From DASPWW01 sp050697195 (GTDB taxonomy: Bacteria > Actinomycetota > Thermoleophilia > Solirubrobacterales > 70-9), in assembly GCA_050697195.1 (NCBI GenBank), contig JBOGZL010000351.1, forward strand, positions 1 to 18,018: 18,018 nt of DNA. Direction: 5' to 3'. The notes beneath the pieces were generated by a model that was not told the origin of the DNA, did not search any database, and worked only from the letters and a program-made list of their open reading frames with translations. A program made the position numbers and the translations under genes. Shown piece after piece: positions 7,712 through 13,659 of the stretch. Each line of letters opens with the position of its first letter. The first letter of the stretch is position 1.

Positions 7712-7758
7712 CAGACACCCCGCCCAGGACCGGGCCGGCCCGAGGACCAGGGTGTCTG
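7712..7758. repeat. Inverted repeat downstream of the oxygenase remnant
   Basis: The arms cagacaccc (7712-7720) and gggtgtctg (7750-7758) are perfectly complementary and enclose a GC-rich loop of 29 bases that contains the palindrome ggccggcc. It begins 14 bases after the stop at 7697, so it may act as a terminator. The motif style also fits dispersed intergenic repeats of this kind of genome, but copy number cannot be judged here. Confidence 0.5.
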
Positions 7759-7856
7759 CGTGGTGCCTGTCCCGGCCCCAAGCCCGTCCCTCCCACAAGC
7801 AGGGTCGTGCGTTGGGCACCGGGAAGTGTTCGTTTACCCGGCCAGGAGCGTGCTAA

Positions 7857-8126
7857 TCAGGACAACCGTTCTCGCCGCGGACGGGGTGATTCCCCCGCGT
7901 CCGAGGGGACGGAATGCTCCCTCGATCGCTCCCGCTCGCTCAGCCGATCAACCTCCTGGGCCAGGAGCACGATGCACTCCTCCTGTTCCTGCAGAAGCAC
8001 CTGCTGGTAGAGCACGGCCTTGACGGGATTGGCCACGCGCCGCTGCTGCGGAACATCGTCGCCGTACACGGACTGATACGCGGACCGGAGCCTGGCGCGC
8101 ACCTGAATCTCGAGTGGCTCATCCAT
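7857..8126 (-). CDS. Hypothetical 89-residue helical protein
   Basis: I start at ATG 8126 (MDEPLEIQVRARLRSAYQSV), which has GAAGGG about 8 bases upstream; the frame is open upstream to 8249 without a binding site. The middle (VKAVLYQQVLLQEQEECIVL, LAQEVDRLSERERSRE) has a heptad-like pattern of Leu/Val consistent with one amphipathic helix or short coiled coil. The tail is basic and polar. No family recognised. Its last codons and stop are formed by the first copy of the 19-base repeat described at 7858-7876. Confidence 0.55.
   Translation of the reverse strand: MDEPLEIQVRARLRSAYQSVYGDDVPQQRRVANPVKAVLYQQVLLQEQEECIVLLAQEVDRLSERERSREHSVPSDAGESPRPRRERLS
7858..7876. repeat. 19-base direct repeat, copy 1
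   Basis: The sequence caggacaaccgttctcgcc occurs here and again, identically, at 9813-9831. The two copies lie on either side of the SnoaL-like array. This copy covers the stop codon and last codons of the minus-strand gene ending at 7857. Confidence 0.75.
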
Positions 8127-8241
8127 GAACTCGGCCCTTCGCAATGTGCTTCTTCCCACGTAAGCGCCGCCCAAACCGATCGGGTTACGCTTCGCGTGCA
8201 GGAGCGAGCCCGCCGTCCGCCGAAGCAAGGCTCCCGTTTCG

Positions 8242-8517
8242 TGCGACATCTACCGTGGGCGGGCGGAAGTGCGAGAGTGGATCGAGGAGATCCTCGAAGC
8301 CGTGCAGACCATTCACAACGAGATCGTGGAAATCACGGAACTGCGTGATGACCGGGTCTTCACCGACAACGTTGTCACCGGACGCGGCACGGGCAGCGGC
8401 GTTCCAGTAGAGCTCCGCTACTGGTCGGTGCTCTGGGTCGCCGAGGGCAAGGTCGCAAGGCGTCAGGTCTTCTGGAACAGGGACGAAGCCCTCGAAGCCG
8501 CCGGGCTGTCGGAGTAG
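8242..8517 (+). pseudogene. SnoaL/NTF2-like unit 1, N-terminus missing
   Basis: The frame reads CDIYRGRAEVREWIEEILEA, then a middle with VTGRGTGSGVPVELRYWSVL, and the family tail NRDEALEAAGLSE before the TAG at 8515. The YRGxxxVREW motif normally sits about 50 residues into these proteins. Upstream of it the frame continues to a stop at 8161 without any family similarity and without the MSEEN start found in units 2-5. A GTG at 8269 could start an 82-residue fragment but would remove half of the cone-shaped fold. The unit is probably a 5' deletion remnant. Its tail still supplies the ribosome binding site for unit 2. Confidence 0.75.
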
Positions 8518-8520
8518 GCG

Positions 8521-8922
8521 ATGTCAGAGGAGAACCTGGAGGTCGTGCGTCGCTGGTGGGCGAGCTTCAACGAGCAGGGGATGCCCTCGCTCGACCTCTG
8601 CGACGAGCAGGTCGAGGTCAGGAATCCCCCGGCCTTCCCGGTCAGGGGTTCGTACTACGGGCATGAAGGAGTCCGGCAATGGCGGGCCGACGTGTTCGAC
8701 GTCATCGACGACGTCAGTGTGGAAGCCGAGAAGCTGTTCGACGTCGGGGACGGCGAGACCGTCGTCATGTTTCTGCGCCTGCGAGGAGTTGGGATCTACA
8801 CCCGAATCCCCATCGACGAGACCTGGGCCGCGGTGTGGACGATCCGAGACGCCAAGCTTGTTCACGCCCAGGGATACATCAGTCGGCGGGAGGCCCTCGA
8901 AGCCGCCGGGCTGTCGGAGTAG
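8521..8922 (+). CDS. SnoaL/NTF2-like protein, unit 2
   Basis: A complete 133-residue member of the SnoaL-like/nuclear transport factor 2 fold: MSEENLEVVRRWWASFNEQG (first helices), LDLCDEQVEVRNPP, SYYGHEGVRQWRADVFD, then beta strands KLFDVGDGETVVMFLRLRG and ETWAAVWTIRDAKLVHAQGY, and tail SRREALEAAGLSE. It differs strongly from units 3 and 4 in the middle (GVGIYTRIPID in place of the RGRGSG-type loop), so the substrate or partner may differ. The start is three bases after the unit 1 stop, with GGAG from the last codons of unit 1 six bases before ATG. Family members range from polyketide cyclases to small-molecule binders or isomerases. No function can be assigned. Confidence 0.9.
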   Translation: MSEENLEVVRRWWASFNEQGMPSLDLCDEQVEVRNPPAFPVRGSYYGHEGVRQWRADVFDVIDDVSVEAEKLFDVGDGETVVMFLRLRGVGIYTRIPIDETWAAVWTIRDAKLVHAQGYISRREALEAAGLSE

Positions 8923-8925
8923 GCG

Positions 8926-9330
8926 ATGTCGGAGGAGAACGTCGAGATCGTGCGTCTTGGTTACGAGCGGTGGGAACAACTTGGACGTCCTGACTATGAG
9001 TTCCTCGATCCGGAGATCGAGTGGCGCGGCCCCCGCGAGTTCCCAGACTTGGCCGAGCCGCACTTCGGCCACGAAGGCGTAGGGCGCTATCTCGACAAGG
9101 TGAACGAAGCCTTCGAGGACTACCGGATGATCCCGGAGGAGTTCATCGACGCTGGGGCCGATCAGGTGCTGGTGTTCTCGCGCGAGGGAGGGCGCGGTAG
9201 GGGCAGCGGAGCGGAGGTTAAGACGAACCCGACGGCTCACCTCTGGACGCTCCGCGACGGCAAGGCCGTCCTCATGCAGAGCTGCTGGGAGCGCTCCGAA
9301 GCCCTCGAAGCCGCCGGGCTCGAGGAGTAG
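8926..9330 (+). CDS. SnoaL/NTF2-like protein, unit 3
   Basis: A complete 134-residue member: MSEENVEIVRLGYERWEQLG, then FLDPEIEWRGPREFPDLAEP, HFGHEGVGRYLDKVNEAFED, the strand FIDAGADQVLVFSREGGRGR and a closing TAHLWTLRDGKAVLMQSCWE with tail RSEALEAAGLEE. It is the only unit ending in LEE instead of LSE; the codons gag gag give GAGGAG, a stronger ribosome binding site for unit 4. Three bases separate it from unit 2. All units probably form one transcript. Key polar residues of the fold's pocket are not certain enough to predict chemistry. Confidence 0.92.
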   Translation: MSEENVEIVRLGYERWEQLGRPDYEFLDPEIEWRGPREFPDLAEPHFGHEGVGRYLDKVNEAFEDYRMIPEEFIDAGADQVLVFSREGGRGRGSGAEVKTNPTAHLWTLRDGKAVLMQSCWERSEALEAAGLEE

Positions 9331-9333
9331 GCG

Positions 9334-9731
9334 ATGTCGGAGGAGAACGTCGAGGTCGTGCGTCAGGGCTATGAGGCGTGGCGACGCACTCGTAAGCTCG
9401 ACTTCGACCTGCTCGACCCCGACGTCGAGTGGGTGCTCCACGGAACCCCGGCAGGCGATGTCTCGTATCGGGGATGGGATGGCGTTCGAACTTGGTTCGC
9501 GGGACAAGACGACGCCTGGTCCGATCAATGGTGGGAGGTCGAAGAGGTTCGCCAGATCCCCGACGGTCGGGTTCTCGCGCTCATCATCGGGCATGCCGTG
9601 GGTCGGGATAGCGGTGTCCCCGTCAGCCTTTCCATGGCAACATCTGGACCATCAAGGAAGGCAGAGCCACCCGCCTCGAAATATTTCTTGACCGCAAGGA
9701 CGCCCTCGAAGCCGCCGGGCTGTCGGAGTAG
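9334..9731 (+). pseudogene. SnoaL/NTF2-like protein, unit 4, frameshifted
   Basis: The first 100 residues are good family sequence (MSEENVEVVRQGYEAWRRTR, LLDPDVEWVLHG, SYRGWDGVRTWFAGQDDAWS, ALIIGHAVGRDSGVPVSL). At about 9636-9638 one base seems to be missing. From 9639 another frame continues as NIWTIKEGRATRLEIFLDRK and DALEAAGLSE to TAG 9729-9731, exactly where the family should end. In the original frame the protein would run to 9783 with an unrelated Arg/Pro-rich tail. It is either a recent mutation or a sequencing error, since the rest is well preserved. Trp-rich helices (DDAWSDQWWEVEEV) are distinctive of this unit. Confidence 0.82.
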
Positions 9732-9734
9732 CCG

Positions 9735-9944
9735 ATGTCGGAGGAGAACGTGGAGTTGTTCCGCCTCGAAGCCGCCGGGTTGAGCGAGAGGTCGGCGTAC
9801 CCGAGACGGCACCAGGACAACCGTTCTCGCCAGGAGCGGTGCGAACGGCCCGGTCCTGCGGGATCCCGGAGCTTCTCGCGCGCGTGCCAGCGACGCGCCG
9901 TCGAAGCCGCGGTCCCGACAGTGACGGACCGTCGTGACCAGTGA
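9735..9944 (+). pseudogene. SnoaL-like unit 5, reduced to its two ends
   Basis: The frame begins MSEENVELFRLEAAGLSER: the first eight or so residues of a unit are joined directly to the last eight, with about 115 residues deleted. The usual stop after GLSE is lost, so the frame runs on through non-family sequence to 9944. The ATG and its GGAG, supplied by the end of unit 4, are intact, so a short peptide could still be made. The best reading is an internal deletion scar at the end of the array. Confidence 0.8.
9813..9831. repeat. 19-base direct repeat, copy 2
   Basis: Identical to 7858-7876 (caggacaaccgttctcgcc). It lies just after the remnant of unit 5, so that the whole SnoaL-like array plus the helical-protein gene is bracketed by the pair. 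Confidence 0.75.
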
Positions 9945-9950
9945 CACTAT
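9921..9950 (+). promoter_or_regulatory. Possible promoter of the PucR-like gene
   Basis: GTGACG (9921-9926) and CACTAT (9945-9950) are separated by 18 bases and partly resemble -35 and -10 boxes. Transcription would start at or near the GTG at 9957, giving a leaderless mRNA, which agrees with the lack of a ribosome binding site there. The boxes are weak matches. Confidence 0.3.
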
Positions 9951-9956
9951 TCTCGC

Positions 9957-10712
9957 GTGCTCACGGTCTCCGACGTCCTCGACCTCCCGGTCATGCGCCG
10001 TGGGCTGCCCGAGGTGGTGACCGGCGAGACGCACCTGGATCGCGAGGTGCGTTGGGCTCACGTCCTTGACGTCGCGGAGGTCGGCGGGTTGCTGCAAGGC
10101 GGGGAATTCGTCCTCAACAACGGATTCGGAATCGGCCTCGAGCCGCGAGCCCAGGGAAGCTTCATCCGCGAGCTCCACGAGCAGGAGGTCGCCGCGGTCG
10201 CGGTGGAATTGGGGCTTCTGTACCGCAGCGAGCTCCCCGACCCGATGGTCGCCGCGGCCAAGCGGGTCGAGCTCCCCCTGATCGCGCTTCATCGCAAGAC
10301 GCGATTCGTGGAGGTGACCGAAGCCGTGCACCAGCGCCTCATGAGCACGGACTTCGTGCTGCTTCGTCGCTCCGACGAGCTCAGCCAACGGCTCACCGAC
10401 GCGATGCTCGCCGGCGGCGATGTGCCCGCCCTGCTGCACGAGATCGCTCGCACGCTCGGCAATCCGGCGGTGCTGGAGGACGCCTCGCGGCGCGTCGTCG
10501 GGATGGCGATTCACCAGTCATCGGAGGACGTGGTCCTCCGGGCGTGGCAGGACTGCGTGGAGGCTGAGTCGCGCGGGGACGAGACCATCCCGGGAGCGGT
10601 CGAGGCGCCGATCCGGCTGCCGAGCGGCCCGTGGGGGCGACTGCTCGTGTTGGAGGTCGACAGCCCGCTCGACGAGCTCGCCTCGATCGCGGTGCGGCGC
10701 GGGGCCCTCCAT
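9957..10712 (+). pseudogene. PucR-family regulator, N-terminal part only
   Basis: From GTG 9957 the protein opens with the PucR N-terminal (purine catabolism regulator-like) domain: MLTVSDVLDLPVMRRGLPEV, REVRWAHVLDVAEVGGLLQG, GEFVLNNGFGIG, ELPLIALHRKTRFVEVTEAV. A middle domain follows (DELSQRLTDAMLAGGDVPAL, LGNPAVLEDASRRVVGMA, LPSGPWGRLLVLEVDSPLDE). Normal members are about 500 residues and end in a helix-turn-helix that binds DNA. Here recognisable sequence stops near residue 252 (LASIAVRRGA). The frame stays open to 11318, but beyond about 10712 it is unrelated and then antisense to the glyoxalase-like gene and the tRNA fragment. Without the C-terminal domain it cannot act as a normal activator; a dominant-negative or ligand-binding role is possible but speculative. 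Confidence 0.75.
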
Positions 10713-10817
10713 CGGCCTCCGACGACGACGAGCCTATGGGTTGGCGAGCGCTGGGTCGGCCGACGATTCGTCGAACGACCGGCCACCCGCCCGACGGTGT
10801 GCTGGTCTGCGAGGCGC

Positions 10818-11165
10818 TCAGTCCGTGCGGTGGGAGACGACGTTGACGAGCGTGCCGCTCGGCTCTCGCAGCATGAAACGCCGCACTCCCCACTCCTCGT
10901 CGCGGAGCGAATAGGCGATCTCGAAGCCCTTCTCCACGGCCCTGGCGTGGACGGCATCGACGTCGGCCACCTCCACCGAGATGCCAGGGGCGGCCGGGTC
11001 GTCATTGCTGATGATGGTCACCTGGGCCGAACGGTTGGTCGGCGACGCGACGGTCACTACCCAGCCGAGGTCCATCGCCACCTCGAAGCCGAGCAGGTCG
11101 ACGAAGAACTCGCGCGTCTCTGCGGGCCGATCGGACTTGATGTTGGGCACCGCCCTGCTGGCCAT
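10818..11165 (-). CDS. VOC/glyoxalase-superfamily protein
   Basis: A 115-residue protein with the two beta-alpha-beta-beta-beta modules of the vicinal oxygen chelate fold: SDRPAETREFFVDLLGFEVA, VVTVASPTNRSAQVTIISND, PGISVEVADVDAVHARAVEK, then WGVRRFMLREPSGTLVNVVS. The Arg-Arg-Phe and Glu-Pro-Ser-Gly pattern near the end is typical of the bleomycin-resistance/dioxygenase-like members. The ATG at 11165 has GGAG about four bases upstream. Its A is shared with the stop (TGATG) of the reading frame that runs from the sigma factor through the tRNA fragment. The ligand is unknown; members bind antibiotics or act on small metabolites. Confidence 0.88.
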   Translation of the reverse strand: MASRAVPNIKSDRPAETREFFVDLLGFEVAMDLGWVVTVASPTNRSAQVTIISNDDPAAPGISVEVADVDAVHARAVEKGFEIAYSLRDEEWGVRRFMLREPSGTLVNVVSHRTD

Positions 11166-11277
11166 CACGCTCCGTGTTCTATCGCACGATCGGATCGTGG
11201 CGCCCATTTGGCACCCGGTCCCGAGCTCGCCGGAAGCACAGTGGCCCGGAACTGGCTTGCTAGCTGGCGTTTCCCGA

Positions 11278-11321
11278 TGGGCCGGGGAGGACTCGAACCT
11301 CCGACCAACGGATTATGAGTC
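11278..11321 (-). tRNA. 3' half of a split tRNA with anticodon CAT
   Basis: Read on the minus strand the segment gives GACTCATAATC (anticodon loop CTCATAA), then CCGT, variable loop TGGTC, T stem GGAGG with loop TTCGAGT and CCTCC, the 3' acceptor strand CCGGCCC and discriminator A. The T arm is perfect. CCA is not encoded. The 5' half (acceptor, D arm, 5' anticodon stem) is not adjacent; the DNA above 11321 is the ECF sigma gene. A matching 5' half is at 17913-17953, whose GGGCCGG pairs perfectly with CCGGCCC. G1-C72 pairing argues against the initiator. It is elongator Met or the lysidine-type Ile tRNA that also has CAT. Confidence 0.88.
11311..11321. repeat. 11-bp direct repeat at the left edge of the tRNA-splitting segment
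   Basis: gattatgagtc is identical to 17913-17923 and corresponds to the anticodon loop plus parts of the anticodon stem. It has the position and size expected of a recombination core. The base before and the base after differ between the two copies. Confidence 0.8.
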
Positions 11322-12094
11322 ACGTCCTCGGCGAGGAGCGCGACGATCGCGTCCACGTCGCCGGCCTCCAACGCACGCACGAAGCGTTCGACGAGATCGC
11401 GAACGCGCCGGTCGCCGAGTGACCGCAAGGCGGACTGCTGGCTTCGCGTGGGCCGTCTTGTCTCGAACCGCCGCCGCGCTCGGTTGAGCGCGCTGTTCGC
11501 CGACGCGATCGTGGTTCCGAGTATCGTGGCGGCCTCCCGCGCGGAGAACCCGAGCACGTCGCGGAGGATCAGCACCGCCCGCTGGCGCGGCGGCAGCTGC
11601 TGAAGCGCGGCGATGAAGGCAAGTTCGATCGCCTCCTGCTCCTCGTAGCAGGCCTCGGGCCCGACTTCGGTGTCCGCAAGGTCAAGTTCACGGTCGGGGT
11701 ACGGCTCGATCCAGACCGGTTCGCGCACCGGCACCTGGGGGTCTGCCGGGTCGCCGGGGGGGCCGTGGTGCATGGGCAGAGAGCGCTTTGGCCGCCCCCT
11801 AAGCATGTCGATGCAGACGTTGGTCGCGATCCGGTAGCTCCAGGTGGAGAACGAGCTACGGCCTTCGAACGCCGGAAATGCGTGCCAGGCCTTGACCATC
11901 GCGTCCTGCAGCGCGTCCTCGGCGTCCTGTAGCGAGCCAAGCATCCGATAGCAGTGCGCCTGAAGCAGCGCCCGGTGCTTCTCGAACAGGGCTCGGAACT
12001 CAGCCTCGTCGCGATCGCGACCGTGGGCGCTCGAGGCCGGCGCCGTCTGATCGGCCCGTGGACTCACGGGCTGCGCCTCCTCAATCTGAGCCAC
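11322..12094 (-). pseudogene. ECF sigma factor (SigX5-like), C-terminal domain cut off at the tRNA junction
   Basis: The protein begins with GTG at 12094. Sigma region 2 is clear (FRALFEKHRALLQAHCYRML, GSLQDAEDALQDAMVKAWHA, FSTWSYRIATNVCIDMLRG), as is region 4 (IAALQQLPPRQRAVLILRDV, LGFSAREAATILGTTIASAN, SALNRARRRFE). The linker WIEPYPDRELD and the start of a SnoaL-like C-terminal domain (FVRALEAGDVDAIVALLAED) place it in the large ECF group near TIGR02960/SigX5, normally about 320 residues. At residue 257 the sequence runs into the 3' half of the tRNA, and the frame continues antisense to it as an unrelated tail (HNPLVGGSSPPRPIG) to 11165. The sigma domains are complete, so core binding is possible. 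The missing C-terminal domain is thought to control activity in relatives. The gene at 12220 is divergent. Confidence 0.85.
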
Positions 12095-12219
12095 GTCGGG
12101 CGTTCTCGGCGCCCTACGGTCAAGCCACCGATCAGTTCTGGATGTCCGGTTCGTCTAAGCCGTGTGATCAGCGGTGCCGATGCGTCGACGCCGAACCGAG
12201 TATCGAGGGAGCGAAGCAA

Positions 12220-12819
12220 ATGAGTCAACGACGGATCATCGCCGCCATGCAGGTTTCGGTCGACGGGCTGATCGAGGGCCCGAACGGAGAGGTGGATTGG
12301 GTCGGGAGCTGGGACGACTCGTTTGGGCTCCTGTCGCAGATCGACACGTGTGTCCTTGGCGGCGGGATGTACCCGGGCTACGAGGAATACTGGCTCGCGA
12401 TCCTGGCCGACCCCGAAGGTGTCCTGCCGCTGACGGGAGAAGTTCCCACCGAGGACGAGATCGCCTACGCGCGGTTCGCCGATCAGACGCCCCATTTCGT
12501 TCTCTCCAGCACCCTGGGCGAGGTCAGGTGGAAGACGACCCGCGTCGTCCGGGAGGTCGAAGCGATCCGGCGTCTGAAGCAGGAACCCGGCAAGGACATC
12601 TACGCCGTGGGTGGCGCCACGTTCATCTCCAGTCTGATGAACCTGGGACTGGTGGATGAACTCCGCCTCACGGTGCGTCCAATCGTCCTGGGTCGAGGCA
12701 AGGCGCTGTTCAAGGACGTCAATCAACGGCACCCGCTCGCACTCGTTCGCGCCGAGCAACGGGAAGGCGAGAAGGTGGGGCTCATCTACCAGCACGCGAA
12801 TGCCGCCACGTCCGACTGA
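12220..12819 (+). CDS. Dihydrofolate-reductase/RibD C-terminal-like protein
   Basis: A 199-residue protein of the dihydrofolate reductase-like family (RibD C-terminal fold): MSQRRIIAAMQVSVDGLIEG starts the first strand and the DG motif, followed by GEVDWVGSWDDSFGLLSQID and CVLGGGMYPGYEEYW. A nucleotide-binding strand precedes KDIYAVGGATFISSLMNLGL, the GGA(T) motif that contacts NADPH, and VDELRLTVRPIVLGRGKALF closes the fold. The start ATG has GAGGGAGCGAAG upstream. It is divergent from the ECF sigma gene with a 125-base gap, a pairing common for such stand-alone reductases in actinobacteria. The substrate is unknown; true folate reduction is unlikely because these YyaP/YwjB-like proteins differ in the pterin pocket. 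Confidence 0.9.
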   Translation: MSQRRIIAAMQVSVDGLIEGPNGEVDWVGSWDDSFGLLSQIDTCVLGGGMYPGYEEYWLAILADPEGVLPLTGEVPTEDEIAYARFADQTPHFVLSSTLGEVRWKTTRVVREVEAIRRLKQEPGKDIYAVGGATFISSLMNLGLVDELRLTVRPIVLGRGKALFKDVNQRHPLALVRAEQREGEKVGLIYQHANAATSD

Positions 12820-12912
12820 TCAGCGGGTCCGAGATGCCCTAGTAGCCGGTTCCCGGCTCGGAGTCCAGATTTCGGTCTTGTCGGCCACTGTCGGTACTGA
12901 CATGCTCGGCTC

Positions 12913-13258
12913 ATGATCCCCCGCCACTCGCGCGCGAATCTGCTCTCCACCATCGCGCCCTCATCGCTCTTTCGGGCGCCGCCGCTGTGTTCCTGGTGAT
13001 CACGCGCACCGCCAGTGCGGCGACGAGCTGCACGTAGACCGGAGCGCCGGTCAACCTGCTCGAGGTCGAGGAGACCGCGGCCGGCGACCTGACGCAGGTG
13101 AAGTCAAGCCGACGACCGGGGAGACCATCGTCAACGATTTCACGCAGCAGCTGAGCTGCGGAGCGACCGCCCCGACCACGCCGAACACCGACCGCATCGC
13201 GATCCACAACAACAGCTCCGCGGCGATCTCCGCTGCCGTGGATCTCGGCGAAGCGGAA
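12913..13258 (+). pseudogene. Decayed gene for a small secreted protein
   Basis: Three frames together describe one exported protein. From ATG 12913: MIPRHSRANLLSTIA. From 12960 in another frame: LIALSGAAAVFLVITRTASA followed by ATSCT, which completes a signal peptide. Then an in-frame TAG at 13035, then TGAPVNLLEVEETAAGDLTQ. From 13103 in the third frame: VKPTTGETIVNDFTQQLSCG, NTDRIAIHNNSSAAISAAVD. Two frameshifts and one stop in 200 bases point to real decay rather than a single sequencing error. Recognisable sequence fades near 13258, so the 3' end is probably lost too. No family recognised. Confidence 0.6.
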
Positions 13259-13332
13259 CCGAACCGGTGTTGGGCCTCGCCATCGTTCTCCTCGAATCGC
13301 AGCCCATCTCGTCGCGGCGGTCCGGGCGCGGC

Positions 13333-13659
13333 TCAACCCCTTCGGCCCCTCCGGGCAGCCCCGACCGCGGCGGCGATCCAGGATTCCGGGGGGACGCCTG
13401 CCGTCGCGGTGCCCGATCGATAGAGCCGGCACTTCAGCCCGTAGTCGGTTCGGCCCTGGGCGTTCGGGTCGACGTCGCGGGAGTCGATCCGAATGGTCGG
13501 GGATCCGAGGAATCGCTCGCGCTCGGCTTCCTCGGCGGTCCTGATCAGCCTCAGCTCGATCTCGTCGGTGACGCCGAACCGAGTCAGCTCATCGTGCAAC
13601 TTCCGAGCGGCGATCTCGAAGTTCGGACAGCCGGCGATGTAGAGCAGCTCGACGGTCAC
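13333..13659 (-). CDS. Thioredoxin-like small protein with Cys-Pro-Asn motif
   Basis: A 108-residue protein with a thioredoxin-like pattern: MTVELLYIAGCPNFEIAARK puts Cys11 at the usual active-site position (CPN instead of CxxC), a helix follows (LHDELTRFG), then FLGSPTIRIDSRDVDP with the Ser-Pro54-Thr cis-proline loop and a second Cys at 77 (LKCRLYR). Such single-Cys proteins occur next to heavy-metal genes in actinobacteria, and a role in carrying or reducing metal-bound thiols is plausible. The GTG start overlaps the stop of the membrane-protein gene in GTGA, with GGAGG about 12 bases upstream. Last gene of the CmtR-like operon. Confidence 0.82.
   Translation of the reverse strand: MTVELLYIAGCPNFEIAARKLHDELTRFGVTDEIELRLIRTAEEAERERFLGSPTIRIDSRDVDPNAQGRTDYGLKCRLYRSGTATAGVPPESWIAAAVGAARRGRRG

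Larger units (their letters stand above)
8488..9764 (+). repeat. 63-bp near-identical direct repeats joining the SnoaL-like units
   Basis: Four copies at 8488-8550, 8893-8955, 9301-9363 and 9702-9764, spaced 405, 408 and 401 bases. Each runs from the codons for ALEAAGLSE through TAG, a three-base spacer (gcg or ccg), ATG and the MSEENxExxR codons of the next unit. A partial copy (cctcgaagccgccggg) follows at 9765. DNA between the repeats is much more divergent than the repeats themselves. Confidence 0.92.

Noticed and set aside
8524..9594. A 356-codon open frame on the minus strand across the SnoaL array
   Set aside because: It is antisense to four clear family proteins, its own repeats mirror theirs, and it has no recognisable domain. 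High GC keeps the complementary frame open.
8488..9764. Regularly spaced repeats considered as a CRISPR array
   Set aside because: The repeats are 63 bp at about 405-base spacing, lie at coding-gene borders, and encode protein ends; spacers are whole genes.
10713..11318. The rest of the open frame following the PucR domain
   Set aside because: It is antisense to the intact VOC gene and the tRNA fragment, so it is not treated as a natural extension of the regulator.
12911..13432. A 173-codon minus-strand frame after the reductase gene
   Set aside because: Arg/Gly-rich shadow with no start signal; the plus strand shows a decayed signal-peptide protein instead.
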